Positions 1-8,330 of a DNA stretch of 64,000 nt are shown one piece after another. The stretch spans positions 62,001 through 126,000 of the forward strand of contig DAOULB010000052.1 in NCBI GenBank assembly GCA_034420695.1. The letters are read 5' to 3'. The number at the start of each line of letters is the position of its first letter. Position 1 is the stretch's first letter. This DNA comes from Io17-Chloro-G2 sp034420695. GTDB lineage: Bacteria > Chloroflexota > Dehalococcoidia > Lucifugimonadales > UBA3495. Under the pieces are notes generated by a model that saw nothing but the letters and a program-made list of their open reading frames with translations, was not told where the DNA came from and made no database searches. The position numbers were made by a program, and so were the translations under genes.

Positions 1-450
1 CTCGGCCTCCATGTCCCGCCGCTGCTCACTGCTCAGGTTGCGGCACCTGCCGTCGTAACCCGGATGGATGCCTTGGGCCGCCTGTTCCCGGCGCATCTCC
101 TCCAGCTTCTCAACGGTGCAATAGCAACGGTAGGCCCGCCCCCGGCTGACCAGCTGGCCGGCGGCTTCCTCATAGCGGCTGAGCCTTTGGGACTGGAGGT
201 AGGGCCCGAACGGCCCGTCCTTCCCCGGTCCCTCGTCGTAGTCGATGTCCAGCCATTCCAGCCCCTCCAGGATGGCCTCCAAGGCTCCCGGCACCAGCCG
301 CTCCTGGTCGGTGTCTTCCACACGAACGATGAACCGGCCGCCGTGCCTGCGGGCATACAGCCAGTTGAAAAGAGCGGTGCGGATGTTGCCTATGTGGGGC
401 TCGCCGGTAGGGCTGGGCGCGTACCGGACCCGGGGTGCTTCAGCCAACAC
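1..450 (-). CDS. gltX: Glutamyl-tRNA synthetase, N-terminal part (cut by window edge)
   Basis: Charges tRNA-Glu (and possibly tRNA-Gln) with glutamate in the cytoplasm. The first ~150 codons are present. They begin V/L-A-E-A-P-R-V-R-Y-A-P-S-P-T-G and carry the class I signature as HIGN near residue 20. A YDGRCRNL segment of the zinc-region type lies near the window edge. The start is GTG at 450 or TTG at 447; AGGAG on the reverse strand sits 3 and 6 bases upstream respectively, so TTG is a real alternative. It is the last visible gene of a leftward run after rluD. The enzyme could be discriminating or non-discriminating; the visible part cannot tell. Confidence 0.93.
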   Translation of the reverse strand, partial: MLAEAPRVRYAPSPTGEPHIGNIRTALFNWLYARRHGGRFIVRVEDTDQERLVPGALEAILEGLEWLDIDYDEGPGKDGPFGPYLQSQRLSRYEEAAGQLVSRGRAYRCYCTVEKLEEMRREQAAQGIHPGYDGRCRNLSSEQRRDMEAE

Positions 451-636
451 GATCTCCTTTGATACTCGGTTCAATATTGTATCACCCAAACCCCCACGGC
501 TTCCCAATCAACTCAACCCTACCAAGTTTTTAGAGGATCAAGTCTGGACTCGGTGACCTTCCACGACAACCAGCGTCGGCTTCTCCATAAGCACCACCGG
601 TGGGTCCCACAATTGGATGATAGGCAGAACTGCGGG

Positions 637-1593
637 CTATCCCCCGCCCAGCCCATCCAAAACTGACGCCAAGTCCCCCGGCAGTTCCGACCGGAATTCT
701 ACCCGTTCATGGATTGCCGGATGCCGGAACCCCAGGTGATGGGCGTGGAGAAAGTGCCGGGAACCGGCCGGCCCCGCACGCCCGTAGAGCCGGTCTCCCC
801 AGAGAGGATGCCCCAAGTGGGCCAAGTGGACCCGTATCTGGTGGGTGCGCCCCGTCTCCAAGTAAAGCTCCACCGTGCTCCAACCATGCAGTTCTTCGAT
901 AACCCGGTACCGGGTGCGGGCCTCCCGCCCGCCCGCCGTTACCGCCATGCGCTTGCGGTTGCGAGGGTCTCGCCCGATGGGGGCGTCGATGACCCCCTCC
1001 TTCTCCCCCAAGGCGCCCGCAGCCAGCGCCAAGTATCCCTTGGTCACCAGCCGGTCCTTGATCTGGGCGGAAAGGTCCCGGTGGGCCTCTTGGCTCTTGG
1101 CCACCATCATCAGGCCCGAAGTGTCCTTGTCCAGCCGGTGCACGATGCCGGGCCGCACTTCGCCGCCGATGCCCCCCAGGTCTCCTATATCGGGGCACAG
1201 CGCCAGCAACCCGTTCACCAAGGTGCGGTCGGGGTGCCCCGGCCCCGGGTGCACCGATAGCCCCGGCGGCTTGTCGATGACCACCAAGCTATCGTCTTGA
1301 TGCACCACGGCCAAGGGCATCCATTGGGGCTCCAAGCCTACGGGGAGGGGAGGGGGAATGGTCAGGACGACCAAGTCCCCCGCCTTCAACCGCTGGGAGG
1401 CCTTGGCATCTCCCCCGTTGACCGTGACCAGTCCCTGCCTGATGTACCGGCCCAATTGGCTGCGGCTCGGGCCGGGCTCAAGGGAGGACAGTGGGGAGGA
1501 GAGGCGGGACGACAGAAAGGCGTCCAGCCGCTGCTGGGGGCTTTCCACCCGGAAGGACCTGACTCTCTCTTGGACTGCTCTGGAGGGCGGCAT
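637..1593 (-). CDS. rluD: Ribosomal large subunit pseudouridine synthase, RluA/RluD family
   Basis: Isomerises specific uridines of 23S rRNA to pseudouridine. From the ATG at 1593 the protein has 318 residues: an S4 RNA-binding domain at about 20-80 and then the catalytic domain with HRLDKDTSG at 152-160, where Asp155 is the expected catalytic residue. The later GRTHQIRVHLAHLGHPL segment is typical of the family. A longer reading frame extends upstream but runs into lspA; the chosen ATG shares one base with the lspA stop (TGATG), which implies translational coupling. The RluA/RluC/RluD subtype is a best guess. Confidence 0.93.
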   Translation of the reverse strand: MPPSRAVQERVRSFRVESPQQRLDAFLSSRLSSPLSSLEPGPSRSQLGRYIRQGLVTVNGGDAKASQRLKAGDLVVLTIPPPLPVGLEPQWMPLAVVHQDDSLVVIDKPPGLSVHPGPGHPDRTLVNGLLALCPDIGDLGGIGGEVRPGIVHRLDKDTSGLMMVAKSQEAHRDLSAQIKDRLVTKGYLALAAGALGEKEGVIDAPIGRDPRNRKRMAVTAGGREARTRYRVIEELHGWSTVELYLETGRTHQIRVHLAHLGHPLWGDRLYGRAGPAGSRHFLHAHHLGFRHPAIHERVEFRSELPGDLASVLDGLGGG

Positions 1594-2153
1594 CAGTCCA
1601 GTCCGGGCTGTCTGCGGTTTCCCACCAGGAAAATCCAGGCGAGCAGCACCAAGCCGGTCACTATGGATGCGTCGGCCAAGTTGAACACCGGCCAAGGGCC
1701 CACGTCCAGGAAGTCGGTCACCCGGCCCCAGAGCACCCGGTCCAGCAGGTTGCCGGCGGCCCCTCCCAGTTGCAGCCCCAAGCTGAGGCGCAGCAACCCT
1801 GTGGGACGCCTCTGGCTGTGGTAGATAATCACCAGCACGGTTATCCCGACTAAGGAGGCGAAGATCAGGGGGAAGTTGTGGCCTTGAAACAGGCCGAAGG
1901 CGCTTCCCGTGTTGTAGGTGTGGGTAATCCGGAAAAAGCCCTCGGCGGGAATGGACTCCCTGAGGGCCAGGAAGTCCCGCACCAAGAACTTGGTAAGCTG
2001 GTCCGCGGCCAGCGCCAAGGCTGCTAACAGCAGCAACGGCAAGTCCCGGAAGATTAGCCTGCGGGGAGGAAGTTTAACAAAGGCGATCTCTGGGGCCGGA
2101 CCGTCAACTGTAGAACCCTGGATGGGCGGAATTGGGTCTGGGGGTCGGCACAT
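1593..2153 (-). CDS. lspA: Lipoprotein signal peptidase (signal peptidase II)
   Basis: Membrane aspartic peptidase that removes signal peptides from diacylglyceryl-modified prolipoproteins. Hydrophobic segments lie near 38-55, 95-112, 124-135 and 160-178. The family motifs are present: AADQLTKFLV, NTGSAFGL, GNLLDR with Asp138, and FNLADA with Asp161, the expected catalytic pair. At 186 residues it is slightly long; the first ~30 residues have no family match, so a later start is possible. Two lipoproteins (serpin and metallopeptidase) are predicted elsewhere in the window. The stop overlaps the rluD start. Confidence 0.94.
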   Translation of the reverse strand: MCRPPDPIPPIQGSTVDGPAPEIAFVKLPPRRLIFRDLPLLLLAALALAADQLTKFLVRDFLALRESIPAEGFFRITHTYNTGSAFGLFQGHNFPLIFASLVGITVLVIIYHSQRRPTGLLRLSLGLQLGGAAGNLLDRVLWGRVTDFLDVGPWPVFNLADASIVTGLVLLAWIFLVGNRRQPGLD

Positions 2154-2162
2154 CGGGGCAGG

Positions 2163-2801
2163 CTACAGGTTCGCCGCAAAGAACCCGCAGACCTTGGGCG
2201 CCATCTGGCCTTCGTACCCACCCCAGAAATGGTCGGCGTTGGGTACCAAGTGACACTCGGGCCGTTGCTTGAAGCCGTCTAATGCGGCCTCCAGCCCCTC
2301 CGATTGCACCAACCGGTCCCGGTCTCCCGAAATGATGAAGACCGGAACTTTGCTCTTCCTCAAGGGGGTCTCCTCCACCGCCTGCAGGGGCGGGGAAATC
2401 AGGGCGATGGCCTTGGCCTTTTTGTGGACGCCGGCGTTTTCCAGCACCACCCGGGAGCCGAAGGAGTAACCGGCCACCCCGACCCGGTTTCCCGCAACCC
2501 CGGGCCAGGATTTAAGCACTCCAACCGCGCTCTGAACGTCGTGGGCCTCCAGCTTGCCTTCGGTGTGCTCCCCCTCGCTGTTGCCCACTCCCCGGAAGTT
2601 AAACCTGAGGGTGGCGACTCCTTCTTGGGCCAAGGCAAAGGCCACGGCAGTCACCACGTTGTTGTCCATGTTGCCGCCCCTGAGGGGATGGGGATGGCAG
2701 ATAACCACGCCGGGCAGGGCTCCGGTCTCCCCATCGGGCATGGCCAGCACACCCTCCAGCGTTAGATCCTTGGACTGGAACGAAATGGCGCTCTGACGCA
2801 T
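2163..2801 (-). CDS. Alpha/beta hydrolase, dienelactone hydrolase-like
   Basis: Small cytoplasmic serine hydrolase of 212 residues, substrate unknown. An HPHP segment at 36-39 and the nucleophile elbow GYSFGS (Ser113) are clear. SGDRD near 158-162 and His191 in NADHFWGG can complete a Ser-Asp-His triad. Compactness and the HPHPLRGG motif fit the COG2945-type family of short hydrolases. It lies 9 bases upstream of lspA on the same strand, so it probably leads the operon. No signal peptide is seen. Confidence 0.85.
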   Translation of the reverse strand: MRQSAISFQSKDLTLEGVLAMPDGETGALPGVVICHPHPLRGGNMDNNVVTAVAFALAQEGVATLRFNFRGVGNSEGEHTEGKLEAHDVQSAVGVLKSWPGVAGNRVGVAGYSFGSRVVLENAGVHKKAKAIALISPPLQAVEETPLRKSKVPVFIISGDRDRLVQSEGLEAALDGFKQRPECHLVPNADHFWGGYEGQMAPKVCGFFAANL

Positions 2802-2948
2802 GGCAGCCTCCCTCTCGGTCCTCTCATGATATGAGACCCGCGGCGGTTAAGCAAGGAAACCCGGCTCTACCTAGAGCCGGCCCCGGATGCAAGTTGACAG
2901 ATTTAGCGATTCCCCATAGTCTCGAACAGGGAGGAACAGAGCAACAGA

Positions 2949-3344
2949 ATGGTAGCCGCCGATCAAGTAAACGCCATCTTCGCCGACGCCCGCAATACCT
3001 ACCAAAGCGCCCTCCTCCGGTTGGACGCGGGAGATGTTCGGGATGCGGCAGAGAAGGCTTGGTGTGCCACCAAGCGGGCGACGGACGCCATGATTTTGGC
3101 CCGCACCGGGAGCGAGCCCAGGACTACTGGGCAGACCGGAAGGGAGCTTGGCAGGCTGGAATCCCAGGACCAGGCTTTCCGGTCGTTGCGGCAAATCTAC
3201 GCAAGGCAGCAGACCTACCTGCACGGTGGCTGCTTTTATGACGGCGACTGCGGCGGTGAGACAATCCCCGCCGACATAAAGTCAACAATAGATTACATCG
3301 AAGAAATGGAACGCTTGGCCTGGGAGATTCAGCACCGCTGTTGA
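2949..3344 (+). CDS. HEPN-like small protein, paralogue A
   Basis: 131-residue, mainly helical protein. It shares a 17-residue identical block (residues 31-47, starting RDAAEKAWCA) with the gene at 4538-4924. Arg86 and His92, five residues apart, resemble the R-x4-6-H motif of HEPN ribonucleases, and a CFYxGxC motif follows at 95-101. The family assignment (HEPN/PaREP1-like) rests on these motifs and is inferred. It lies just upstream of the threonine aldolase gene on the same strand. No partner nucleotidyltransferase is next to it. A role as a toxin or RNA-binding protein is possible but not shown. Confidence 0.65.
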   Translation: MVAADQVNAIFADARNTYQSALLRLDAGDVRDAAEKAWCATKRATDAMILARTGSEPRTTGQTGRELGRLESQDQAFRSLRQIYARQQTYLHGGCFYDGDCGGETIPADIKSTIDYIEEMERLAWEIQHRC

Positions 3345-3422
3345 ACCCCGCTGAACCCTGCCGGACCTCGCTGGAATGCCCGGCGATTCTTAAGCCCAAA
3401 TATACCGTTATCGGAGGCATCA

Positions 3423-4469
3423 ATGGCCATCATAGACCTGCGCAGCGATACCGTAACCAAGCCCACTGATGAGATGCGGAGGGCCATGGCCGAGGCCGAA
3501 GTGGGAGACGACGTCTTCGGCGAAGACCCCTCCATCAACCGCCTGCAGGAGCGGGCCGCCGAACTCATGGGCAAGGAGGCCGGCCTTCTCACCTCCAGCG
3601 GCACCATGAGCAACTTGGTTTCCGTCCTCACCTACTGCCACCGCGGCGACGAAATTATCATGGGCGACCAAGCCCACATGTTCTGGAACGAGTCAGCAGG
3701 AGTTGCCGCCCTGGGCGGCGCCCAGACTAGGCTCATTCCCAACAACCAGCAGGGCAAGTTCGACATCGACGAGCTTAAAGCCGCCATCCGCCCTCCCGGC
3801 AACATCCACTTCCCGCCCACCACCTTGGTCTGCCTGGAAAACACCCACAACCGCTGCAGCGGCGGCGTCCTCACCCCCGGCGAGACCCGTCAGTTTGCCG
3901 AAGTGGCCCACGCCGCTGGAGCCAAGGTCCACTTGGACGGCGCCCGTATCTTCAACGCCGCGGTTTCCCTGGAGGTCCCGGCCAGCGAACTGGCCAAAGA
4001 CGTGGACGACGTGAGCTTCTGCCTTTCCAAGGGGCTGAGCTGCCCGGTGGGTTCGGTCTTGTGCGGCTCCCAGGAATTCATCGACGACGCCCGCAAGTGG
4101 CGCAAGATGGTCGGCGGTGGTATGCGGCAGGCCGGAGTGCTGGCGGCCGCGGGGTTGGTTGCCCTGGACACCATGATAGAAAGGCTGGCCGACGACCACG
4201 CCAACGCCCGCACCCTGGCCCGGGGCCTGGCCGAGGTTAAGGGCCTCAAGATTGACCCGGAGAGCATCCAGTCCAACATCGTCATTTTCGACGTGGACCA
4301 GGAACTGGGCCCGGCGGCCAAGCTCATCGCCGCATTGGATGGCCAAGGCGTCAAGGTGAGTTCGCCGGGGCCCCAGTCCATCCGCATGGTCACTCACCGG
4401 GAAATCAGCGGGGCCGACGTGGAGGAGGCCCTGCTGAGAGTGGCAGCCGCTGTGAAAGAGGTTGGATAA
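3423..4469 (+). CDS. ltaE: Low-specificity L-threonine aldolase
   Basis: PLP enzyme that cleaves L-threonine or allo-threonine to glycine and acetaldehyde. At 348 residues it has normal length. The start IDLRSDTVTKPTDEMRRAM is diagnostic. LDGAR at 171-175 gives the PLP-contacting Asp and Arg, and Lys203 in CLSKGLSCPVGS is the expected Schiff-base lysine. It is flanked by two HEPN-like paralogues in opposite orientation. Intact and full length. Confidence 0.95.
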   Translation: MAIIDLRSDTVTKPTDEMRRAMAEAEVGDDVFGEDPSINRLQERAAELMGKEAGLLTSSGTMSNLVSVLTYCHRGDEIIMGDQAHMFWNESAGVAALGGAQTRLIPNNQQGKFDIDELKAAIRPPGNIHFPPTTLVCLENTHNRCSGGVLTPGETRQFAEVAHAAGAKVHLDGARIFNAAVSLEVPASELAKDVDDVSFCLSKGLSCPVGSVLCGSQEFIDDARKWRKMVGGGMRQAGVLAAAGLVALDTMIERLADDHANARTLARGLAEVKGLKIDPESIQSNIVIFDVDQELGPAAKLIAALDGQGVKVSSPGPQSIRMVTHREISGADVEEALLRVAAAVKEVG

Positions 4470-4537
4470 GAGTCGGTCCTCTGGGGCATGTACGCCCTGA
4501 GTCGCACGGCCCGGTCAGACCTGCAATGATCTCCGGT

Positions 4538-4924
4538 TCAAGGCGCAGCAGCTAGGGCTTGTACGTCACGAATGTAATTGACTGTCTCGCGAATCTGACG
4601 TTCGGTGTCTTCCAGCGGCTCGCACAGTCCCAAGTAGAAACATTCTCCGTGCAGCACGTTCTGCCTGGTGTAATACCCGGGTTTCAGGCCCTCGATAGCC
4701 TGGTCCTGCAGGGCAAGCCTTCTCAATTCCCTGGTAGTAATGGAAGACCTTTCCGGCTCTTCGCCCGACCTCGCCAGGATGAGCGCATCCGTAGCCCGCT
4801 TGGTGGCGCACCAAGCCTTCTCCGCGGCGTCGCGCGTATCCCCCGCCTCCAACTGCTGCAACGCTGCGGCATGAAGCTGGTAGGCGTCAGTCAAAAGTTC
4901 GGCTACGCGGTCGGTTGCTACCAT
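4538..4924 (-). CDS. HEPN-like small protein, paralogue B
   Basis: 128 residues, a clear paralogue of the gene at 2949-3344 but on the opposite strand. Start MVATDRVAELL, the identical block at 31-47, an R87-x4-H92 pair and CFYLGLC at 95-101 all align. The conserved Arg-His pair and the Cys-Phe-Tyr-x-Gly-x-Cys stretch suggest that both copies are under selection. It ends 68 bases from the end of ltaE, in convergent orientation. Function unknown; HEPN-type RNase or RNA-binding activity is the working guess. Confidence 0.65.
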   Translation of the reverse strand: MVATDRVAELLTDAYQLHAAALQQLEAGDTRDAAEKAWCATKRATDALILARSGEEPERSSITTRELRRLALQDQAIEGLKPGYYTRQNVLHGECFYLGLCEPLEDTERQIRETVNYIRDVQALAAAP

Positions 4925-5017
4925 GAGTCGTCCCGTTTCGATCTCCGGTTATCGTAACACAGACCCGTGAACCTTTAGCCAGTCAGACTTCGCCCCGCAC
5001 CGGAGATGCCAGGCCCC

Positions 5018-5842
5018 CTAACCATTAGCCGCCGGGGCCGGCTCCTTCGCGCCAACGTACCTGCCGATAAACAGGCCCATGGCGTCGGTCACGGCCCGGC
5101 GGAAGGGCGGCACCCGGTCAAAGAAGTGGTCCTGCCCGGCGTACATGTGCAGGTCGAAGGGTACGCCGCTCCTTTCCAGCGCCTTGCAGAAAACCTCGGT
5201 CATGGAGTGATGCACGTTGATGTCCGCCGTCCCGTGAAAGACCAAGGACGGCGGGTAGTTCTCGTCGATGTAGGTCATCGGGTTGGCGGCGGCAAGCAAC
5301 TCTTCCGAGGGACTCGGTCCGAACAAGGGCTCCAAGTCGCTGTTCCGTGCCATCTCTGCTATGTCCGAGACCGGCGACGACCCCACCACCGCGGCTACTT
5401 CGCTGCCAGCCCCCGCATTGCCGCCGTCACCCTCGAACTCGGGCATGTTGGGAGTGCCCGCCGCCAGCAGGGCCAAGTGCCCCCCGGCCGACTTGCCGGC
5501 TATCACGATTAGCGACGGGTCGATGCCCAAGTATTCGTGATTGGCCCGCATCCAGCGGATTCCCGCCTTCACGTCGTGAATCTGGGCCGGCCACTGCGCT
5601 TCGCTGGTCACCCGGTATTCCCCGGCCACCATCACGTAGCCGTCTTCGGCCAAGGCAAAGCCGTACCGCTCGCCTAGAGGGGAGCGGTCGCAGTTCCGCC
5701 AGCCCCCGCCGGGGAGCATCAGGATCCCAATTGCCGGCTGTTCCTGCCGGGCGGGGCGGAACACCTCAGCCCGCAGTTCACGATCGCCAACCCTGGCCAC
5801 CAAGACATTCTCTTCTACTCTAACGTGTTCAACGCCGCTCAT
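5018..5842 (-). CDS. Alpha/beta hydrolase (esterase/acetylhydrolase-like)
   Basis: Hormone-sensitive-lipase-like or BD-FAE-like carboxylesterase of 274 residues. The oxyanion-hole motif LPGGGW is at 43-48, the nucleophile Ser118 in GKSAGG, Asp207 in FHGTADINV and His239 in AGQDHFFDRV. The start at 5842 is preferred over an upstream ATG because it overlaps the rarA stop as ATGA. No signal peptide is seen, so it is cytoplasmic. The natural substrate is unknown. It is the last gene of the carboxylase, LLM, rarA operon. Confidence 0.85.
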   Translation of the reverse strand: MSGVEHVRVEENVLVARVGDRELRAEVFRPARQEQPAIGILMLPGGGWRNCDRSPLGERYGFALAEDGYVMVAGEYRVTSEAQWPAQIHDVKAGIRWMRANHEYLGIDPSLIVIAGKSAGGHLALLAAGTPNMPEFEGDGGNAGAGSEVAAVVGSSPVSDIAEMARNSDLEPLFGPSPSEELLAAANPMTYIDENYPPSLVFHGTADINVHHSMTEVFCKALERSGVPFDLHMYAGQDHFFDRVPPFRRAVTDAMGLFIGRYVGAKEPAPAANG

Positions 5843-7185
5843 TCCGTACCCCGCTCTTGCCCCCACCAGGAGCGCATCCGTTCTTCGATCTCCCGCTCGG
5901 AACCCTCCCGGGTGGGCGAATAGTAACGCCGGTCCTTGAGGGACGGCGGCAGGAACTCCTGCTCCACGAAGTGTCCCGGAAAGTCGTGGGAATATTTGTA
6001 GCCCTTCCCGTACCCTTGTGCCCTCATCAAGCTGGTCACCGCATTGCGAAGATGCAGCGGAACCGGCTCGTTCTCTCCACTGCGCACGTCGTCCAGTGCC
6101 CGCTCCAAGGCCATGTAAGCCGAGTTGCTCTTGGGGCAGGTCGCCAAGTACACCGTGGCCTCGGCCAGCGGTATGCGGCCCTCGGGCATACCAAGGAAGT
6201 GGACGGCCTGCTGCGCCGCCACAGCCACCGACAGGGCCGCCGGCCGCGCTAGGCCAATGTCCTCCGCCGCCAGGATTACCAGCCGCCTCGCGATGAACAG
6301 CGGGTCTTCCCCGGATTCGATCATCCGGGCCAGCCAGTAGAGCGCTCCGTCAGGGGACGACCCCCGCACCGATTTTATGAAAGCGGAAATAGTGTCGTAG
6401 TGGCCCTCCCCGGCCTTGTCGTACATCGGGGAACGCCGTTGCAGGGCATCGGAGATTGTGTCCAAGTCCACCAGCCGGCGCCCGGCTTCATCAGGCGCGG
6501 TTGCGTACACCGCGGTCTCCAAGGCGTTCAGCGCCACCCGCGCGTCCCCGCTGGCAATGGCTGCCAAGTGGTCCAAGGCCTCCGGCGCCAACGACGCATT
6601 CATTTCCCCTAGCCCGTTCCCTGTATCGGTCAGGGCCCGCTCTACGATGCTGCCAATCTGCTCCGGGCTCAGCGGTTCCAGGGTGAACACCCTGCAACGG
6701 GACAACAGGGGAGAAATGACCTCGAAAGAGGGGTTCTCGGTGGTGGCCCCAATAAAGGTCAGGGTGCCGTCCTCGACGTGGGGCAGAATAACGTCCTGCT
6801 GGGCCTTGTTGAAGCGGTGAATCTCGTCAATGAAGAGAACGGTGCGTTGCTGGTACAGAGCTTGGTTCTCCTTGGCCTCTCCCACGACCCTCCGCAGGTC
6901 CGCCACCCCCGATGACACCGCGCTCACCGTTTCGAACCGTGTCTTGGTCGCCCGGGCCACCAGCCGCGCCAAGGTCGTCTTGCCGCTGCCCGGCGGGCCC
7001 CACAGGATGAACGACGGCAGCCGATCCGCGGCCAGCGCCTTGACCAGCACCCGGTCCGGCCCCACCACGTGCTCCTGCCCGACGAACGCGTCGAAGTCCC
7101 CCGGACGCATCCGGTCCGCCAGCGGGGCATCCCCTGCCGCCCAGTTGCGGCGCCCGTGTTCGAATAGCGACTCGGCTTGGGTCAA
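5839..7185 (-). CDS. rarA: Replication-associated recombination AAA ATPase RarA/MgsA
   Basis: Clamp-loader-like AAA+ ATPase that acts at stalled replication forks. From TTG at 7185 it is 448 residues, the normal length. Walker A GPPGSGKT is at 63-70, Walker B DEIHRF near 120-125, followed by NKAQQD and GATTENPSF, all typical of the family. The open frame continues upstream into the neighbouring LLM gene; TTG with GGGGGAG six bases before it is the best start. It sits 34 bases after the LLM stop and overlaps the downstream esterase start. Confidence 0.94.
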   Translation of the reverse strand: MTQAESLFEHGRRNWAAGDAPLADRMRPGDFDAFVGQEHVVGPDRVLVKALAADRLPSFILWGPPGSGKTTLARLVARATKTRFETVSAVSSGVADLRRVVGEAKENQALYQQRTVLFIDEIHRFNKAQQDVILPHVEDGTLTFIGATTENPSFEVISPLLSRCRVFTLEPLSPEQIGSIVERALTDTGNGLGEMNASLAPEALDHLAAIASGDARVALNALETAVYATAPDEAGRRLVDLDTISDALQRRSPMYDKAGEGHYDTISAFIKSVRGSSPDGALYWLARMIESGEDPLFIARRLVILAAEDIGLARPAALSVAVAAQQAVHFLGMPEGRIPLAEATVYLATCPKSNSAYMALERALDDVRSGENEPVPLHLRNAVTSLMRAQGYGKGYKYSHDFPGHFVEQEFLPPSLKDRRYYSPTREGSEREIEERMRSWWGQERGTE

Positions 7186-7219
7186 AGTACGCTCCCCCCA
7201 GAGCCAGATGAGAGTCAGG

Positions 7220-8230
7220 CTAGCGGAATTGGGGCATAACCTCCCTGGAGAAGAGCTCCATTGACTTCTTGACCTCATGCAGGGGTTGGGTGCCGCCCAT
7301 GTCGAACCAGCACATCGTTTCCTGGAGACCGAACCGCTGCCCAATGTGACGGAGGCGGGCAACGCACTCTTCCGGGTCGCCAATAACTCCGAACTCCTTC
7401 TGTACCTGCTGGTACGTCAGGCCCAGGGCCCGGGAGGCCCCCCGGCCCGAGCGTCCCTCCCTTAGGCTGTCCAAGTAAGCCTCAACGCTGGACTCGGCTA
7501 GGGCGTGGGCCCGGGCCGAATCCTCGGCAACATGCGTTGGGATAACTGCATTGACTTTGAACTCGGCGGCGTCCCTGCCGCGCTTGGCCAGCGTCTTGCG
7601 GTACACCTCCAAGCCCGTATCAACTCCCTCGTTGGTGGCGATTATTGGAGCGACCAGGATGTTGTGGCACATGTCACCCACCAGCTCGAAGGTATCGGCG
7701 CTGTTGGACGCAACGTATACTGGGGGATGGGGTTTCTGGGTGGGCTTGGGCACAATGCTCAGCTCTTCCGCTTGGTAGTGCTCGCCGTCAAAAGTCAGCC
7801 GGTCCTTCTGCCAAGCCTGCAGGATAAACTCCACCGCCTCCTCGAACTTGTCCCGTCCCTCGCCTTGGTCAATTCCGTAACCTTGGAAGTGGCTGGGGTT
7901 GGACCCCCGGCCGATGCCGAAGATCGCCCTCCCATTGGAAAGCACGTCCAAGGTCGCCATCTCTTCAGCCAGCCGGATGGGATTGTGCAACGGCACCAAG
8001 TTTACCGCGGTGCCAATCTTGACCTTGCTGGTGGTCTGGGCGATGGCCGCGGCAGCCAGCAGGGGCGCCGGCATCACCGAGAACCGGGCGTTGAAGTGGA
8101 GCTCCGCCAGCCAGACCGAATCAAACCCTAGGCCGTCCGCCAGTTGGGCCGCGGCTATCATGTCGGAATAACGCTGGGCCGGGTCCTGCCCCGGGTTGCA
8201 GGGCAGTTGGTAGAAGATTCCGAAATCCAT
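7220..8230 (-). CDS. LLM-class flavin-dependent oxidoreductase (bacterial luciferase-like)
   Basis: TIM-barrel oxidoreductase of 336 residues using reduced flavin, FMN or F420. The N-terminus MDFGIFYQLP, the LGFDSVWLAELHF segment and the LVPLHNPIRLAEEMATLDVLS stretch (its first half being LVPLHNPIRL) are typical of the alkanal monooxygenase-like family. The start has AAGGA eight bases upstream. Cofactor and substrate cannot be fixed from the sequence. It lies between the acyl-CoA carboxylase subunit and rarA. Confidence 0.88.
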   Translation of the reverse strand: MDFGIFYQLPCNPGQDPAQRYSDMIAAAQLADGLGFDSVWLAELHFNARFSVMPAPLLAAAAIAQTTSKVKIGTAVNLVPLHNPIRLAEEMATLDVLSNGRAIFGIGRGSNPSHFQGYGIDQGEGRDKFEEAVEFILQAWQKDRLTFDGEHYQAEELSIVPKPTQKPHPPVYVASNSADTFELVGDMCHNILVAPIIATNEGVDTGLEVYRKTLAKRGRDAAEFKVNAVIPTHVAEDSARAHALAESSVEAYLDSLREGRSGRGASRALGLTYQQVQKEFGVIGDPEECVARLRHIGQRFGLQETMCWFDMGGTQPLHEVKKSMELFSREVMPQFR

Positions 8231-8330
8231 TGGTTATGTCCTTGTTAGTTTCAATGTTAGGCCCCCAGACGAGGCAAGGGGATGGGGACATGGGGCCTTG
8301 GCGTGCGCAGACCTCATCGGCCGGGGCTCC

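Noticed and set aside
3345..3422. Terminator after the first HEPN-like gene
   Set aside because: Only loosely paired GC-rich repeats and no T-tract.
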